Positions 24,320-33,392 are shown, counted from the stretch's first letter. The stretch: 64,000 bases of DNA from DSXH01 sp020724325 (GCA_040756515.1 JBFLYW010000015.1:1-64000), one strand, 5' to 3'. Numbers and translations are program-made. The notes: generated by a model from the sequence alone, not told the origin.

Positions 24320-25318
24320 TTACTCCGAATACTCGTTCTCTATTAATTTATGATTGTGTAATTCATCTAAATACCTTAGTAATATTTCTTCGATGGGAGC
24401 ATAATGTAACTGTTTATACAATTCTATTCGTACATCTTTGGATTTAGGCAGTCCCTTTAAGTACCCGGCATAATACTTCCTAAAAGGTAAAATAGCTGAA
24501 CGTGCTTCCTTTATTTCCAAAGAGTATTTTAGATGTCTTAAACATGTTTGAATCCTCTCGTCAGCAGAAACTTCATCCAAGGGATTTTCATTGAGCAACT
24601 TTTTGGCTTCTCTAAAAATCCAAGGATGCTCAATTGCTCCGCGTGCAATCATAACACCATCGGCATTTGTTTCTTCAAATGCTTTCTTAACATCATTAGC
24701 AGTAAAAATCCCTCCATTCAATACAACCGGAATTTTTACAACTTCTTTTACCTTGGGAATCCACGACCAATCAGCATCACCGCTATGACCCTGAACCTTA
24801 GTTCTGCAATGAAGTGTAAGTGCAGCTGCACCTGCATCTTCAATTCTTTTTGCAACATCCAAAATGTTGATTGAGTTTGCATCCCATCCTATTCTTGTTT
24901 TTACAGTAACTGGAATTGAAACTGCTTTCACTATACTTTCAACCATTGTCTGCATATAACAAGGATCTTTGAGTAAGCCGGCACCAGCACCACGACCAGC
25001 AATTTTTTTTACCCAGCATCCGGCATTAATATCAATAATGTCAGGATTTTTTTCTTCAGCAATTTGTGCTGCTTGAATCATCGGCTCAAGGTTACCGCCA
25101 TAAATCTGGATTCCAACCGGTCTTTCCTCTTCAGTAATCTCTATTTTTTTTTCGGTTTTTTTATTTGAACGGATTAATCCATCAGAATTTACAAACTCTG
25201 TATAGACAACATCAGCACCAAGCTCTTTGCAAACCTTTCTGAATGCAATGTCTGTTACATCTTCCATTGGAGCCAATAAGAGTGCATTCTCTATTTCTAA
25301 CTTTCCCACTTTAAACAT
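24320..25318 (-). CDS. dusB: tRNA-dihydrouridine synthase, DusB/NifR3 type
   Basis: This FMN-dependent enzyme reduces uridine to dihydrouridine in tRNA. The frame opens with a TTG at 25330, but the ATG at 25318 is preferred because GAGG lies seven bases upstream; this gives 332 aa. Landmarks are LAPMEDVTDIAFRKVC, DINAGCWVKKIAGRGAGAGL with the catalytic cysteine, TVKTRIGWD, LHCRTKVQGHSGDADW and a C-terminal helical domain with GARGAIEHPWIF-like residues (ARGAIEHPWIF). The usual GCP next to the catalytic cysteine reads GCW here, an uncommon change. The start overlaps the upstream MFS stop by eight bases. Confidence 0.94.
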   Translation of the reverse strand: MFKVGKLEIENALLLAPMEDVTDIAFRKVCKELGADVVYTEFVNSDGLIRSNKKTEKKIEITEEERPVGIQIYGGNLEPMIQAAQIAEEKNPDIIDINAGCWVKKIAGRGAGAGLLKDPCYMQTMVESIVKAVSIPVTVKTRIGWDANSINILDVAKRIEDAGAAALTLHCRTKVQGHSGDADWSWIPKVKEVVKIPVVLNGGIFTANDVKKAFEETNADGVMIARGAIEHPWIFREAKKLLNENPLDEVSADERIQTCLRHLKYSLEIKEARSAILPFRKYYAGYLKGLPKSKDVRIELYKQLHYAPIEEILLRYLDELHNHKLIENEYSE

Positions 25319-26504
25319 TTTTTGCCTCAACCAACCTTTCAGAATTCAATAAGAAATAAGAGAGAAGAAACGTAATAAACATAGATGCAGCGCCGGTTAA
25401 AAAAGGAAATTGATAACCAAAAAAATCGTAAGCAAATCCGCCCCACAATGGACCAAGTACTCTTGCAAATGCGGAGAAGGATTGATTAATTCCTAATATT
25501 GCCCCTTGCTCAAGTTCTGGTGAATATCTTGAGATCATACTTAAAATAGTTGGCTGCAAAATTCCTGTACCGATTGATAAAATAGAAATGACAATAGACA
25601 CACCAAAAAAATTTCCTCCATAAGGCAGTAACCCAAGACCAATCATCATAAAAAATGAACCGGCTAATATTAAATTTCTGTAACTAAATCTGTTAGATAT
25701 AAACCTCATTAATCCGCCTTGTATTAACGCACCTATAATTCCTGAAATTCCAAAGAGCAATCCTGTTTGCTGATCCGTAAATTGATAAACTTTGTAACCC
25801 AATATCGCAAACGTGCCGTAGATGTTCGCTATCGAAAAAATTATTATGAAAAAAAGAATAATTAAAAACCCCAAGCTTGGATGAGCAATTATTTTTTTTG
25901 TATAGCTAAAATCGAATAACTCGAATGTTAATTTAGAATCATTCCTATTATTAATATTAGATTCAGGAAGCTTAAAATAGGCAAAGATAAATGCAAGCAT
26001 CGAAAAAGCTGCACTTCCATAACCTGCAACGTGATATCCGTATTTAGATAAAAACGCTCCTATCAATGGACCGAATACAAATCCGAGTCCGAACGCAGCA
26101 CCAATAATTCCCATCCCTTTACTACGCTCTTCTTTTGTAGTAATATCCGTAATATATGCCTGGGCAACACTTATATTGCTTCCTCCTAAACCGGCTAACA
26201 AACGTGATAAAAATAGAATAAGAAATGAATTGGAAAAACTGAACATTAAATACGAGATAACTGTTAGTAATTGTGTTACCAAAATAACCGGTCTTCTACC
26301 TATCCGATCGGATAATCTGCCAAGTAAAGGATTGAAGAAGAATTGCATCATCGAATAGATTGCAACTATTACTCCTATCCCAAAATCGGCAATATTCAAA
26401 TCCTTACTTGCAAAAGTCGGCAAAATTGGAATTAAAATCCCAAATCCCATCAAGTCAATAAAAACGGTAATAAATATTATACTAAGGGAAGCTTTATTCT
26501 TCAT
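25311..26504 (-). CDS. Major facilitator superfamily transporter, TetA/drug-efflux-like
   Basis: This is a 397-aa twelve-segment MFS protein. The loop 2-3 signature is GRLSDRIGRRPVILVTQ (about 60-76), and the motif-C-like segment is GAAFGLGFVFGPLIGAFLS, characteristic of proton-driven antiporters such as TetA and Bmr. The first helix region LSIIFITVFIDLMGFGILIP is typical of the TCR/TetA group. It is the first gene before dusB and apt and overlaps dusB by eight bases. The exported compound is unknown; 'tetracycline' should not be read into it. Confidence 0.88.
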   Translation of the reverse strand: MKNKASLSIIFITVFIDLMGFGILIPILPTFASKDLNIADFGIGVIVAIYSMMQFFFNPLLGRLSDRIGRRPVILVTQLLTVISYLMFSFSNSFLILFLSRLLAGLGGSNISVAQAYITDITTKEERSKGMGIIGAAFGLGFVFGPLIGAFLSKYGYHVAGYGSAAFSMLAFIFAYFKLPESNINNRNDSKLTFELFDFSYTKKIIAHPSLGFLIILFFIIIFSIANIYGTFAILGYKVYQFTDQQTGLLFGISGIIGALIQGGLMRFISNRFSYRNLILAGSFFMMIGLGLLPYGGNFFGVSIVISILSIGTGILQPTILSMISRYSPELEQGAILGINQSFSAFARVLGPLWGGFAYDFFGYQFPFLTGAASMFITFLLSYFLLNSERLVEAKNV

Positions 26505-26544
26505 TTAGATTTCTTTCGTGTGCGCAAAGATATAAAAAACAGAT

Positions 26545-27672
26545 TCATTTTTTGAAAAGAATTTCCATCGTATCGTTATAACTTTCTATCAACTTTGCTC
26601 TATCTTCTTTTTGGATATACGGCGGTAATGAAACAAATTTATTAGTATCCGCTGGAACTATAATGAATTCATTTTTATTCCCTGAATTACCTTTAAATAC
26701 CCATGTAGGCAGAGCAGTAACATCACTAATCCAAACTGAGTCAATTCCAATATTTTTCTTAATCTCTAAATTAAGAATTACACCGGCATCAGAGTATCGC
26801 CAACGTTGATTCGAAATAAAATTTCCCAACGAATATGCAACAAATCCTTTATTGAGTTTTCCATTTGCTTTATTTACAAATCTTGCGGGTTGAAGTACAT
26901 GCGGATGACTTCCAATAATAATATCCGCTCCATATTTAAACGTCTTACTAACAATCTCCTCCTGATATTTAGAAGGTATTCTGGAGTATTCATCGCCAAA
27001 ATGAAAATAGACTAGAATTAAATCCAGATTTTTCTTTGAGAATTCTGATAGATCTTGTTTAATGAGATTAGTATCAATAACATTAACCAAATAATTCTTA
27101 TTCTTAGGCAGCAGATTTCCATTCAATCCGTAAGTATAACTTAAAACTCCTAATTGCAATCCGTTTTTCTCAATTATCAATAATGAATCTCTGCTCTTTT
27201 CCGATAAGTAAGTGCCGGAGTTAACCATATTTCTCTTTTGAATCTGCTGGATAGTTCTAACAACACCATCAACACCTCTATCTAAACTGTGGTTATTTGA
27301 TGTAAACAAAATATCAAAACCGGCGTCTTTTAAAGCATCTAATAATTCATCGGGCGAATTAAACAACGGGTAACCCGTAAATTTTTTAGTTCTACCGGCT
27401 GTAACCGTTTCAAGATTTCCAAATGTTAAGTGAGAATTTGAAAGATATTTTTTGACTTCACGAAAACTGGGTTTGAAGTTGAAGCTATCAATACCAATTT
27501 TTGCATACTCGATTTGCGGAGCGTGACACATGATGTCACCTACAAAACTCATCGTAACAGTGATAACAGAGTCTTCTCCATTTTGATTAAAAACAGAAGA
27601 AGATTCTTTATGAGAACCTTGAATTAAGAAAAATAATAAGGCAGAAAAGAGAAACCTGATAATTGATTTCAT
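26545..27672 (-). CDS. CapA/PgsA-like poly-gamma-glutamate synthesis-type protein (metallophosphatase fold)
   Basis: This 375-aa exported protein belongs to the CapA (PGA_cap) family, a calcineurin-like phosphoesterase fold. A signal peptide covers residues 1-20 (RFLFSALLFFLIQGS). Fold landmarks are FVGDIMCHAPQ (metal site), FGNLETV, DILFTSNNHSLDRG with the NNH motif, LDLILVYFHFGDEY and the terminal IIGSHPHVLQP. Family members take part in polyglutamate or capsule export or in cell-envelope phosphoester chemistry. No capB/capC partners are nearby, so a role in poly-glutamate is doubtful and the substrate is unknown. Confidence 0.85.
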   Translation of the reverse strand: MKSIIRFLFSALLFFLIQGSHKESSSVFNQNGEDSVITVTMSFVGDIMCHAPQIEYAKIGIDSFNFKPSFREVKKYLSNSHLTFGNLETVTAGRTKKFTGYPLFNSPDELLDALKDAGFDILFTSNNHSLDRGVDGVVRTIQQIQKRNMVNSGTYLSEKSRDSLLIIEKNGLQLGVLSYTYGLNGNLLPKNKNYLVNVIDTNLIKQDLSEFSKKNLDLILVYFHFGDEYSRIPSKYQEEIVSKTFKYGADIIIGSHPHVLQPARFVNKANGKLNKGFVAYSLGNFISNQRWRYSDAGVILNLEIKKNIGIDSVWISDVTALPTWVFKGNSGNKNEFIIVPADTNKFVSLPPYIQKEDRAKLIESYNDTMEILFKK

Positions 27673-27685
27673 AGAATATAAAAAA

Positions 27686-27710
27686 AGCTGGATTATTCAA
27701 TAACCCAGCT
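27686..27710 (-). terminator. Intrinsic terminator after the Hc1-like gene
   Basis: On the minus strand AGCTGGGTTATTGAATAATC pairs along most of its length to close with CCAGCT, followed by seven Ts. It lies 23 bases past the stop codon of the small Hc1-like gene and 14 bases before the CapA gene's start. Confidence 0.85.
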
Positions 27711-27732
27711 CTAAAGTCTTTTGGAAACTAAA

Positions 27733-27933
27733 TTAATTGGAAGGTGGTTTCTCCCCTTTTCTCTGGGCTTTAACTTCTTGAATTTCGTTTCTCATATCCT
27801 GAGCAAGTCTTTTTAATTCGCTAAGCCCTTTTCTTAAGCGGGTTCCGGCAGCTGATTGACCTTTTTCGTAAAACTTAATTACATCAACTTCGAGAATCTT
27901 TAAGAATTCAATTAGGTTATTGTATTTCTGCAT
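27733..27933 (-). CDS. Small histone H1/Hc1-like protein
   Basis: The open frame reaches 27987, but an AGGAGG six bases before the ATG at 27933 marks the start, giving 66 aa. The protein (LEVDVIKFYEKGQSAAGTRL, then RKGLSELKRLAQDMRNEIQE) resembles the short Hc1-like proteins of Bacteroidota and Chlorobi. These have the N-terminal helical part of chlamydial histone H1-like Hc1 but only a brief basic tail, here KAQRKGEKPP. A role in nucleoid structure is possible but unproven. It lies 31 bases after the HdrD-like gene and has its own terminator. Confidence 0.75.
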   Translation of the reverse strand: MQKYNNLIEFLKILEVDVIKFYEKGQSAAGTRLRKGLSELKRLAQDMRNEIQEVKAQRKGEKPPSN

Positions 27934-27964
27934 TGTTTCCTCCTTTAAGGTTGTTAGAATGAAA

Positions 27965-29968
27965 TTAATTAATAATTGTATTCTCAAGTACTATTTCTGC
28001 AATATCCTTAACAAAAACTTGTTCGGATTTATCCAAGGACTTCAATCCATCAGATATCATCGTCATACAGAACGGGCATGAAGAAGCAATAAAATCGGCA
28101 TTAGTCTTTAATGCTTCTTCAGTTCTATTGATATTAATTCTAGTTCCTTCAGTTTCTTCTAAGAACATTCTACCGCCGCCGGCACCGCAGCAAAATGTCT
28201 TTTCTTTATTTCGTTCCATTTCAAAAATTTCAGCTCCGTTCAGTGTTTTCAATAGAATTCGCGGCTCCTCATAAATATTGTTATACCTGCTCAGATAACA
28301 AGAATCGTGGTAGGTTATTTTTGATTTTATTTCATCAGATTTCATCTTAATCTTACCTTCGCTAACTAAATTCGAAATCAATTCAGAATGATGCAATACT
28401 TCAAAATTTCCACCAAATTGTGGAAATTCATTTTTTAGCGAATTAAAGCAATGCGGACACCCAGTAACTATTTTCTTTACTCCGTAATTATTAAGTGTTT
28501 CTACATTTTCTTTCATAAGCAATTGGGCTAAATATTCATTACCAAGTCTACGTGCAGTATCACCATTGCATTTTTCTTCAATTCCGAGGATTCTGAAATC
28601 AATATTAGCAATTTGCATCAATTTAGCAATCGATTTTGTTACTTTCTGATACCGGGAATCAAAGGAACCCGCACATCCAACCCAGAATAAATATTCACAA
28701 TCAGAATCTTCAGAAAGTGTTTTTATACCCATTCCTTCTGCCCAATTAGCTCTATCCTGCATATTAAAAGCCCATGGCGTAAAATTAGTCTCTATATTTT
28801 TGAATACTGCATTCAGTTGAGGCGGAAAATTGGATTCCATCAAAACTAAATTACGCCGCAAATCTACAATAGAATCCAAGTGCTCAATTGTAACAGGACA
28901 TTCATAAACACAAGCATTACAGGTCGTACACGCCCAAAGTTCTTCATCAGTAATGTAATCATGTACAAGGGTTTGTGTTAAAATTGGATTTTCAGATAAA
29001 CCGTTAATTATTAGTGGTGCTTTATCTTCAGTTCTTCTTCTTATATCTACAATTATTTTTCTTGGTGAAAGCGATTTGCCGGTTATTGCAGCGGGGCAAA
29101 CGGATGTACAACGCCCGCACTCTGTACATGCAAATCCATCCAATATTTGCTTCCAGGATAAATGCTCAAAATCTGCTGCGCCATATTGGGATACGTTTTC
29201 GTCTTCAAGATTTATTTTCTTAAGTGAATATTTTTCTCTTCCAATTTTATTGAAATATACATTTGGTATTGAAGTAACTACATGAAAGTGTTTAGAATAT
29301 GGCAGAAAATTCATAAATCCAAGAATGAAAAGAATATGAGCCCACCAGAAAATTTCATAAAATAAATGAGAAGTACCGCTTGCTTCTGAAAAAATTAAAG
29401 AGGTAAGATATATTGATACTGGTCTCAATTCATTTTCAGCTAAGATGAAATTTTTATTAGCAACGTGAGAAATATTTTGACCGAACATCGAAAGTACAAC
29501 ACCGAGAATTAACAATAAGATAACAAGGGCGTCAACATTACCAGATTTGCCCAAATCCAGTCTTTCTACTTTCTGAACAAATCTTCTATAAAGTGCAAAG
29601 AGAACCGATATTATTACTAATATTCCGAAAATATCTTGTATAATTGTCATTATAGAAAAGATTGGACCAAGAAACTCAAGCGAGAATGGAGAATAAAATC
29701 CTTGAATAATCGATTCAATTACGGCGAAAAGAAATAGTACAAAACCCCAAAAAATGAGGAAGTGAATAATACCCGCAGCCGGTTCTCTTAACAACTTAGA
29801 CTGCCCGAATGCAACCTTTAATACATTCTTAATCCGTTCTAAAGGATTATCGAACCGGTCTTCTTTCCTGCCTAACTGAATATAAGAAAGGATCCTTCTT
29901 AAATTGAATAAGAAGAATCCCATCGCTGCAAAAAAAAGAATACTAAAAGCTATATTTTTTAGCGTCAT
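27965..29968 (-). CDS. Membrane-anchored iron-sulfur oxidoreductase, HdrD/GlpC-like with NarI-like domain
   Basis: This 667-aa protein joins three parts. Residues about 1-240 hold five to six membrane segments like the heme-binding gamma subunit of nitrate reductase. Residues about 275-390 carry two 4Fe-4S motifs, CTECGRCTSVCP and CTTCNACVYECP. The C-terminal third has two cysteine-rich CCG domains (EEKCNGD with TGCPHCFNSL, and TYHDSCYLSRYN with FCCGAGGGRM and SSCPFCM). Such fusions pass electrons between the quinone pool and soluble partners, for example ETF or heterodisulfide-type enzymes. No partner gene is next to it. Domain assignment is firm; the partner is unknown. Confidence 0.9.
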   Translation of the reverse strand: MTLKNIAFSILFFAAMGFFLFNLRRILSYIQLGRKEDRFDNPLERIKNVLKVAFGQSKLLREPAAGIIHFLIFWGFVLFLFAVIESIIQGFYSPFSLEFLGPIFSIMTIIQDIFGILVIISVLFALYRRFVQKVERLDLGKSGNVDALVILLLILGVVLSMFGQNISHVANKNFILAENELRPVSIYLTSLIFSEASGTSHLFYEIFWWAHILFILGFMNFLPYSKHFHVVTSIPNVYFNKIGREKYSLKKINLEDENVSQYGAADFEHLSWKQILDGFACTECGRCTSVCPAAITGKSLSPRKIIVDIRRRTEDKAPLIINGLSENPILTQTLVHDYITDEELWACTTCNACVYECPVTIEHLDSIVDLRRNLVLMESNFPPQLNAVFKNIETNFTPWAFNMQDRANWAEGMGIKTLSEDSDCEYLFWVGCAGSFDSRYQKVTKSIAKLMQIANIDFRILGIEEKCNGDTARRLGNEYLAQLLMKENVETLNNYGVKKIVTGCPHCFNSLKNEFPQFGGNFEVLHHSELISNLVSEGKIKMKSDEIKSKITYHDSCYLSRYNNIYEEPRILLKTLNGAEIFEMERNKEKTFCCGAGGGRMFLEETEGTRININRTEEALKTNADFIASSCPFCMTMISDGLKSLDKSEQVFVKDIAEIVLENTIIN

Positions 29969-29985
29969 CGGCTAATTTGCTTTAA

Positions 29986-30564
29986 TTAATTTGGAAGCCG
30001 GGGATATTTTTTTGCAAATACTCTATAAATGCTTACTGCAGCAGAAATTTTAATAATATCCCATAAAGAAAAAATCAAAGCACCGCTAAAAAGTGCATTG
30101 CTCAAATTGCCATTCAAAAAGATCGAAAGAAATAGTGAACCCGAAAGAAGAATAATTAACACCCCGGTTACCATAGAAAGAATTATCATCCAGTCGCTGG
30201 ATTTCTTTTCAATTAAATAACCAGTTACAAAAGCAGCAACAGGAAAAGCTAATAAATAACCACCAGTTGGACCAATTAACCGTGCAAACCCAAAACTGTA
30301 TTCGGCAAATACAGGTAATCCAATTGAGCCGGCTGCAATGTAAATAACCTGACTAACCATACCGTTACGCGATCCTAAAAAGGCACCAGAAAGTAAAACA
30401 ATCATTGTCTGTAAAGTAAACGGAACAGGTTGAACCGGAATTACTACTTGAGCACTCAAAAAAGTTAATACCGAAAAGGATAAAACCCAGAATAGCTGGG
30501 ATGCTTTTAATTTGCTGATTATGTCGATTAGAGAAATCGACTTTACATTTTGTTTAACAGACAT
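29986..30564 (-). CDS. bioY: BioY-type biotin transporter (ECF S component)
   Basis: This 192-aa membrane protein has six hydrophobic segments and the BioY signature VVIPVQPVPFTLQTMIVLLS (residues about 40-59), plus GSIGLPVFAEYSFGFARLIG and PTGGYLLAFPVAAFVTGYL. BioY takes up biotin, alone or with the ECF energising proteins BioM/BioN, which are not in the window. The gene lies between the HdrD-like gene (17 bases) and an alpha/beta hydrolase gene (10 bases), likely one transcript. An AAGAGGA site precedes the ATG. Confidence 0.94.
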   Translation of the reverse strand: MSVKQNVKSISLIDIISKLKASQLFWVLSFSVLTFLSAQVVIPVQPVPFTLQTMIVLLSGAFLGSRNGMVSQVIYIAAGSIGLPVFAEYSFGFARLIGPTGGYLLAFPVAAFVTGYLIEKKSSDWMIILSMVTGVLIILLSGSLFLSIFLNGNLSNALFSGALIFSLWDIIKISAAVSIYRVFAKKYPRLPN

Positions 30565-30574
30565 ATTTTCCTCT

Positions 30575-31411
30575 TTATAATGTTAAATTTTTTTCGAAAA
30601 AAACGGCGGTCTTATCAAGCAGTTTTTCAAATTTCTCATTCGTTCCATTAAATGGATGTGTAATATCAAAAGTGTGACCAGTTCCGTAAATTTTGTAAAA
30701 TTCTGTACTCGATTTTTCTGCCCATAAATAAATCTGTTCAGCTTCCTTAATCGGAACTGCTAAATCGAGTTCTCCATGAGCAATTAATAAAGGACGATTC
30801 AAATTTCTTACAGATTTTTCTAAATTCAAAGTGCCCGCTGAATTTTTTTCAATATCTTCTAATAGGTTCAGGTTCAACCGCATTAGCTGATTAGTCCTGG
30901 TATTAAGAACCTCGAAAAATCCTTTTTTCCGCCATTCAATTTTTTGTCTTTCGGAATAGCGATCTAACCTCGAAATTGAAGCCCAAAGAGTTACGGCACC
31001 TATAACCTTTCGCATACCGGCACTAAACAGAGCTACCGCACCTCCTCTGCTGTGCCCTAAAATACCAATTTTACTTCTTATCTCTATACCAAACAAACCG
31101 TTTCCAATAGAATCAATCAACTCATTCAGTTCAGATACTTCCAGCGAAAAGGTATTATCAGCAAATTTATCTAACTCAGTAAATTCAAATTTATTATCGC
31201 CAATTCCATTATGCGAAAAATTAAATGAAACAACCATAAAACCACGCTTAGCAAAATAATCTCCTAAATATGGAACAAAACCCCAATCCTTAAATCCCTT
31301 GAAACCGTGGACAAAAATAATGGCTTTGGATGAAAATAATTTCTCATTAATAAATGTAGAGACTTGAAGCTGATTCCCTTTCGAAGTAATTAGATTATAA
31401 TCTTTAATCAT
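30575..31411 (-). CDS. Alpha/beta hydrolase (S9/dienelactone hydrolase-like)
   Basis: This 278-aa protein has the alpha/beta-hydrolase fold. An oxyanion-type segment IIFVHGFKGFKDWGFVPYLG (about 32-51) is followed by the nucleophile elbow IGILGHSRGGAVALF (Ser in GHSRG), an acid in LIAHGELDLAVPIKEAE and a histidine in YGTGHTFDITHPF. No signal peptide is seen, so it acts in the cytoplasm on an unknown ester or peptide substrate. It is the first gene of a three-gene run with bioY and the HdrD-like gene. It diverges from the HisA-like operon. Confidence 0.88.
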   Translation of the reverse strand: MIKDYNLITSKGNQLQVSTFINEKLFSSKAIIFVHGFKGFKDWGFVPYLGDYFAKRGFMVVSFNFSHNGIGDNKFEFTELDKFADNTFSLEVSELNELIDSIGNGLFGIEIRSKIGILGHSRGGAVALFSAGMRKVIGAVTLWASISRLDRYSERQKIEWRKKGFFEVLNTRTNQLMRLNLNLLEDIEKNSAGTLNLEKSVRNLNRPLLIAHGELDLAVPIKEAEQIYLWAEKSSTEFYKIYGTGHTFDITHPFNGTNEKFEKLLDKTAVFFEKNLTL

Positions 31412-31608
31412 TCCAATCGAAATATGGCTATTATGAGTTGTAAAGTCAAGATTATAGAATTGGAAGAATCCGAAATCTTTTTCGAATTAGATTTGGCTTT
31501 AATACTCAACATTCACATTCCATTTAAAAGCTAATTTAGTTAATTTAGCTGTTGGTTACATACAATTTTTTATTAGAAAATTCTACACTGTCTACGGAAA
31601 TATTTAAG
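31412..31608. promoter_or_regulatory. Divergent promoter region of the hydrolase and HisA-like operons
   Basis: About 200 A/T-rich bases separate divergent start codons and must hold both promoters. An alternative TTG start for the HisA-like gene at 31552 lies in frame but lacks a ribosome binding site, so I treat 31552-31608 as leader. Confidence 0.4.
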
Positions 31609-32361
31609 ATGGGTAAAATATTAGTAATACCTTCCATAGATATTCAAAAAGGGAAAACTGTCCGGGTTGTACAGGGAATTCCAGAATTAAAATGTAAGGA
31701 ATACGGAAGCGACCCTGTAGAGATGGCAATGATATGGCGTGCAGAAAATGCAAAGTGTATTCATGTTGTAGATTTCGATGCTTCACATTTTCATTCAAAA
31801 GAGAATTTTGAGATTATTCGAAAAATTTGTGAATCAGTAATTATTCCTGTTGAACTTGGCGGAGGAATAAGAACCTATGATGATGCTAAAGAATTATTTG
31901 AACTTGGCATTGCCAGAATAGTAATTGGTACTTTAGCATTTGAAAAACCGAGAGAGTTCATAAGAATTTTAGATGAATTTACACCTAATAAAGTAGTTGC
32001 TGCAATTGATGTTGTTGATAACGAGGTTGTAACGAGGGGAAGGCAGCAAAGAACTCATCTTAGACCTGTTGATTATGCAAAATTTCTAAAATCGGTTGGA
32101 ACCGAAAGAATGATAATAACTGATGTAAAAACAAACGGTATGCTTTCCGGACCTAATATTGAATTGACTAAAGAAATTGCTCTTGTTTCTGGAGGGAAAA
32201 TAACTCACTCGGGCGGAATAGGTGGATTCGCTGATTTAATGAAACTACAAAACGAAGCAGGAAATTATGTTGATTCTGTAATTATAGGAAGAGCTTTATA
32301 TGAGAATAAATTCCCCTGTCAAAAAATTTGGCGCGTTGCCGAATCAGGTATTTTTAATTGA
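31609..32361 (+). CDS. HisA-like TIM-barrel isomerase
   Basis: This 250-aa protein is homologous to HisA (ProFAR isomerase, histidine synthesis). From the ATG at 31609 it begins MGKILVIPSIDIQKGKTVRV with the first catalytic Asp (D11). Phosphate-binding VELGGGIRTYDDA and HSGGIGGFADLM are intact. The second catalytic Asp is kept in MIITDVKTNGMLSGPN, but the usual 'RDGT' following it reads TNGM, and the usual VDLDGA reads VDFDAS. No other his gene is nearby. It starts a tight four-gene operon with a cNMP-binding protein, UspA and an eIF2B-like protein. It may be a true HisA or a paralogue with a different sugar-phosphate substrate. Confidence 0.82.
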   Translation: MGKILVIPSIDIQKGKTVRVVQGIPELKCKEYGSDPVEMAMIWRAENAKCIHVVDFDASHFHSKENFEIIRKICESVIIPVELGGGIRTYDDAKELFELGIARIVIGTLAFEKPREFIRILDEFTPNKVVAAIDVVDNEVVTRGRQQRTHLRPVDYAKFLKSVGTERMIITDVKTNGMLSGPNIELTKEIALVSGGKITHSGGIGGFADLMKLQNEAGNYVDSVIIGRALYENKFPCQKIWRVAESGIFN

Positions 32362-32370
32362 GAGGTTAAT

Positions 32371-32904
32371 ATGAATGATGATTACAAAATCATTAAGAGC
32401 AGTTTTTGGTCCAACTTATTTAAAACGCCGACAAAAAAAGATCAACTAGAAGACATTTTGCTATCAATGGCGCCTTTTAAGAATCTTGATAAAAAATATT
32501 TCAAAGTATTGGTAAAGATTATTCATAACAGGGTTTATTCACCAAATGAATATGTTTTCATGCAGAAGGATCCGGGCATTGGGCTTTATCTAATTATAAA
32601 AGGTGAAATTCTTATAACATATGAAACTGAAGACGGTGAAAGATATGATTTGGCAAATTTATTAAGCGGAGATTTCTTTGGCGAACTTGCTATACTTGAT
32701 GAGGACAGGCGCTCAGCTTCTGCAATTGCAATGAAGGAATCTCAGCTTGCTGTAATTTTTAAACCCGATTTAGACGAGTTCATAGACGTTTATCCAAAGG
32801 AAGGGATCAAAATTTTAAGAGGAATTTCACAAATAATAGCTACTCGTCTACGAATAATTAATATGGATTATATAACTCTCTACAATAGAATTAGAAATAA
32901 ATAA
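32371..32904 (+). CDS. Cyclic-nucleotide-binding domain protein without DNA-binding domain
   Basis: This 177-aa protein has one cNMP-binding beta-barrel of the CRP type. Residues about 35-150 include the GLYLIIKGEILITYETEDGE hairpin and the phosphate-binding-cassette region LLSGDFFGELAILDEDRRSASAIA with the conserved FGELA and R-S-A. The C-terminal helix (IIATRLRIINMDYITLYNRI) follows but the helix-turn-helix of CRP/FNR regulators is missing. It is therefore a stand-alone nucleotide sensor. It is the second gene of the HisA-like operon, nine bases downstream, with a GAGAGG ribosome binding site. Confidence 0.9.
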   Translation: MNDDYKIIKSSFWSNLFKTPTKKDQLEDILLSMAPFKNLDKKYFKVLVKIIHNRVYSPNEYVFMQKDPGIGLYLIIKGEILITYETEDGERYDLANLLSGDFFGELAILDEDRRSASAIAMKESQLAVIFKPDLDEFIDVYPKEGIKILRGISQIIATRLRIINMDYITLYNRIRNK

Positions 32905-32915
32905 TAGGAGGAGTT

Positions 32916-33392
32916 ATGCAGCTTATAAAAAAAATACTTGTGCCAATTGACTTTTCGGATTATTCTAAAAATGCTTTGCGGTACGCTGTTCATATTGCAA
33001 AAAGCTTCGAAGCTAAAATGTACCTTATTTACGTTGTAGAGCCGGTGATTTATCCGGCAGATTTTAGTATGGGTCAGGTTGCTATTCCCTCTTTGGATGC
33101 AGATCTGCAAAAGCGTGCCGAAGAAGAATTAAAAAACTTAGCAAATAATTTTGTTGATCCTTCATTACAATTAGAAACAATTATTAAAACTGGTAAACCA
33201 TTTGTAGAAATTAATGAAACCGCAAAGGAAATTGATGCAGACTTAATTATAATGTCTACTCATGGGCATACTGGTGTAGAACATCTATTATTCGGAAGTA
33301 CGGCAGAAAAAGTAGTAAGAAAAGCACCTTGTCCGGTCTTAACTTTAAGAGAACCGATTAAAGGTTTTTCGTTTTCTAATAAAACTAAATGA
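32916..33392 (+). CDS. Universal stress protein, UspA family
   Basis: This is a 158-aa single-domain Usp protein. The fold starts KKILVPIDFSDYSKNALRYA (residues 5-24) and carries the ATP-binding motif near the end, STHGHTGVEHLLFGSTAEKVVRKAPCPVLTL, in which G-x2-G-x9-G(S/T) is intact. ATP-binding Usp proteins often sense energy state. It follows the cNMP-binding gene by 11 bases with a strong AGGAGGAG site and overlaps the next gene by ATGA. The context suggests that a nucleotide sensor, Usp and two sugar-phosphate-type enzymes act together. Confidence 0.95.
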   Translation: MQLIKKILVPIDFSDYSKNALRYAVHIAKSFEAKMYLIYVVEPVIYPADFSMGQVAIPSLDADLQKRAEEELKNLANNFVDPSLQLETIIKTGKPFVEINETAKEIDADLIIMSTHGHTGVEHLLFGSTAEKVVRKAPCPVLTLREPIKGFSFSNKTK

